DNA from: Bdellovibrionales bacterium
GTDB taxonomy: Bacteria; Bdellovibrionota; Bdellovibrionia; Bdellovibrionales; JAMPXM01
Reading direction: 5' to 3'
DNA length: 6,763 bases
Assembly (NCBI GenBank): GCA_005793615.1
Contig: SXRI01000450.1
Location: forward strand, 1-6,763
Part shown: piece by piece, positions 5,522 to 6,763 of the stretch
Layout: every line of letters starts with the position of its first letter
Numbering within the stretch: the first letter of the stretch is position 1
The notes under the pieces: model-generated
Told to the model about the DNA's origin: nothing
The model's database searches: none
The model's input: only the letters and a program-made list of their open reading frames with translations
Position numbers and translations under genes: made by a program

Positions 5522-6400
5522 ATGGGCGAAACCAAGCGACGACTCGAGGCAGTTAGCGGCTCAACCAACGCCCTGAGCGATCTTACCGCCGCGCCCGAAA
5601 AGCCGGCTGAGAAACCATCAGCATCAAAACAACGTGAATTTGCCGACCCCAAGAACAGCGACCGCAGGGGCCTACTTGGATTTGTCGAGACGGTCTTACG
5701 CCGATTTAAGATTCTGAGCCACCTTGCGTTGATCCTTCCAGTCTACGGTCTTGGTTGTATCGTCATTGGCGCAGCCGTTGCGCCCGCATTAGCTCTCTAT
5801 GAATTTCTCTCGGGTTTCGCCGTCGGCCAGATGATTTTTTTAAAGTATTTCATCCTCGGTTCATCCGTCGTGGCTTCTTATTTGACCTATGGTTTTTCTT
5901 TGATTCTACTCACACCTCTCATCAATATTTTGTTGCGCACACGCTTGAAACCGTGGCGCGGTCCCTACTATTCTCTCGAAGCCGTGCGCTGGTACGTGCA
6001 TAATGGCGCGACTTATATCGTGCGTTTCACGTTTTTGGAGTTCATCACACCGACACCGTTCAATATTCTGTTTTATCGAATGATGGGAATGACAGTCGGT
6101 CGCGGAACGACGATCAACACCACTTGGATTTCCGACCCCTCGCTCATTCACTTAGGCAATAAGGTCACGATTGGCGGCTCGGTAACACTGATTGGTCACT
6201 ACGGCCAAGGCGGCTATTTGGTACTTGCCCCCACTCGCATCGGTAACGGCGTGACCATTGGACTTAAAGCCACGATCATGGGTGATGTCATCATCGGCGA
6301 TGGCGCCAAGGTTTTGCCCAATTCCGTCGTCATGCCGAAAACCGTGATCCCACCCGGCGAAGTATGGGGCGGTGTTCCGGCTCGCAAACTCGACACTTAA
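5522..6400 (+). CDS. Membrane-anchored hexapeptide-repeat acyltransferase
   Basis: A 292-residue protein in three parts. Residues 1-50 are polar, rich in Lys, Glu, Pro and Ser. Residues 62-140 hold long hydrophobic segments (about 66-95 and 107-138), probably three to four membrane passes. From about residue 190 comes a left-handed beta-helix of hexapeptide repeats (VGRGTTI, HLGNKVTIGG, RIGNGVTIG, IIGDGAKV), with H226 in LIGHYGQGG as the candidate catalytic His and the closing WGGVPARKL typical of acetyltransferases. The membrane-plus-helix layout recalls the C-terminal acyltransferase-like domain of some NRPS proteins, here as a stand-alone gene. The acyl donor and acceptor are unknown; an envelope glycan or lipid is plausible. 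ATG 5522 was preferred over TTG 5501. Neither has a strong ribosome site, and TATAAC (5512-5517) just upstream would imply a near-leaderless message. Confidence 0.8.
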   Translation: MGETKRRLEAVSGSTNALSDLTAAPEKPAEKPSASKQREFADPKNSDRRGLLGFVETVLRRFKILSHLALILPVYGLGCIVIGAAVAPALALYEFLSGFAVGQMIFLKYFILGSSVVASYLTYGFSLILLTPLINILLRTRLKPWRGPYYSLEAVRWYVHNGATYIVRFTFLEFITPTPFNILFYRMMGMTVGRGTTINTTWISDPSLIHLGNKVTIGGSVTLIGHYGQGGYLVLAPTRIGNGVTIGLKATIMGDVIIGDGAKVLPNSVVMPKTVIPPGEVWGGVPARKLDT

Positions 6401-6483
6401 CCAAACCAGCAGTTGAGATAAACGGTCAAAATAGGACTGGTGATTCGGGCACCTTGGTCGAGATGCGCTCTCACGAAACTCCA

Positions 6484-6492
6484 TGCTAGAAT
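6484..6492 (+). promoter_or_regulatory. Possible extended -10 promoter for the signal-peptide gene
   Basis: TGC followed by TAGAAT forms an extended -10 element; transcription would start near 6499, about 28 bases before the GTG at 6527. No convincing -35 is present, which extended -10 promoters can tolerate. Confidence 0.3.
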
Positions 6493-6526
6493 GAGTCTTA
6501 GCCTTTTCCGCGGGAAGGAATCTCAC

Positions 6527-6643
6527 GTGAATCGACTGCTTACTTTTGCTCTGCTCACGACCCTCACTTTATCAACCACCTTTGCCAATCCCTACTTCGA
6601 CGAGAGCCAGGTTCCGCAGGAAACCGCGTTTACCGGTAAATAA
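6527..6643 (+). CDS. Short secreted protein gene with signal peptide, apparently cut by a frame break
   Basis: GTG at 6527 follows AAGGA (6515-6519) by 7 bases and opens a 38-residue frame. Residues 1-20 are a clear signal peptide (Lys-free N-region with Arg3, hydrophobic core, cleavage likely at TTFA/NPY). Only 18 mature residues (starting NPYFDESQVP, ending FTGK) follow before TAA 6641-6643. This is too short for an ordinary secreted protein, and the next frame is open to the window end with protein-like content, so the gene is probably longer and frame-shifted at about 6638-6642. The frame is open further upstream to ATG 6440, but that extension has no ribosome site and would place basic residues before the signal peptide. 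Function unknown. Confidence 0.5.
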   Translation: MNRLLTFALLTTLTLSTTFANPYFDESQVPQETAFTGK

Positions 6644-6653
6644 TGTTACCGAG
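6625..6653 (+). repeat. Right copy of the inverted repeat pair (R2)
   Basis: This segment matches the minus strand of 86-115 at 27 of 30 aligned columns and shares the palindrome TTTACCGGTAAA (6629-6640) and the following TAA. Relative to the left copy it lacks one A after the TAA. It spans the frame break of the signal-peptide gene. Confidence 0.7.
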
Positions 6654-6763
6654 AGTGTGTCAAAATGGGACGCGAACGGCGGACGATCAGAACTAGACCA
6701 AGATCTTGGCGAAAGCGAAACCACTAGACCTATTGATAAGTGCGATGAGGCGATAGCTGCAGG
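6642..6763 (+). pseudogene. Open continuation in the +1 frame, probable rest of the secreted-protein gene, partial
   Basis: From AAT 6642-6644 to the last base this frame has no stop in 40 codons and encodes an acidic, hydrophilic stretch (starting NVTESVSKWDANGG, ending IDKCDEAIAA). That is what one would expect after a signal peptide. Joining it to the upstream frame needs one base removed at the AAATAAT run around 6638-6644. An independent start at GTG 6657 is possible but lacks a good ribosome site. It may be a natural pseudogene, a programmed shift or a sequencing error; the window ends before this can be settled. Confidence 0.4.

Noticed and set aside
5326..5652. Minus-strand ORF of 108 residues in the gap before the acyltransferase
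   Set aside because: Its first 40 codons are antisense to the acyltransferase start, and the rest covers the hairpin region with Arg/His/Gly-rich content and no motif or ribosome site.
6440..6526. Extension of the signal-peptide gene to ATG 6440
   Set aside because: No ribosome site, basic residues placed before the signal peptide, and the GTG at 6527 has AAGGA upstream.
86..6653. Calling the whole interval a composite transposon
   Set aside because: No transposase, integrase or target duplication is visible, and the inner genes have ordinary chromosomal character; only the repeat pair is supported.

Overview
The window looks like chromosomal DNA of a Gram-negative bacterium, with an outer-membrane beta-barrel gene, signal peptides and near-balanced base composition. 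The mix of a zinc regulon, TTG/GTG starts and a lone receiver protein would fit a bdellovibrio-like or other deltaproteobacterial-type lineage. That placement is a guess; no rRNA or phylogenetic marker is present.

Layout. At the left edge (+ strand) lie the last codons of an upstream gene, a doubtful 63-residue ORF joined to both neighbours by start/stop overlaps, and a ZIP-family metal permease. The ZIP gene converges on, and overlaps by 6 bases, a minus-strand zinc block. Read in its own direction that block is: lone-receiver response regulator, Fur/Zur-type repressor, (operator-like dyad), outer-membrane zinc-associated porin, ZnuA-type binding protein, ZnuB-type permease. A 370-base gap containing several small hairpins separates this block from a plus-strand membrane-anchored hexapeptide-repeat acyltransferase. 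At the right edge a short GTG-started gene with a signal peptide meets a TAA stop, while the adjacent frame stays open to the window end.

How it works together (inference from families and order). The porin would pass metal across the outer membrane, ZnuA would capture it in the periplasm, and ZnuB would carry it across the inner membrane. The ZIP permease gives a second, ATP-independent inner-membrane route. The Fur-family repressor probably senses zinc and acts at a 21-base dyad that overlaps the likely promoter of porin-znuA-znuB. The ABC ATPase (znuC) is absent and must be encoded elsewhere if the transporter works.

Most notable signals: a near-identical 29/30-base inverted repeat pair with a 12-base palindromic core (86-115 and 6625-6653) bracketing nearly everything; the frame break at 6641 inside the right copy; the putative Zur operator; and the missing ATPase. 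I see no transposase, CRISPR array, tRNA or rRNA, and no clearly undescribed multi-gene system.
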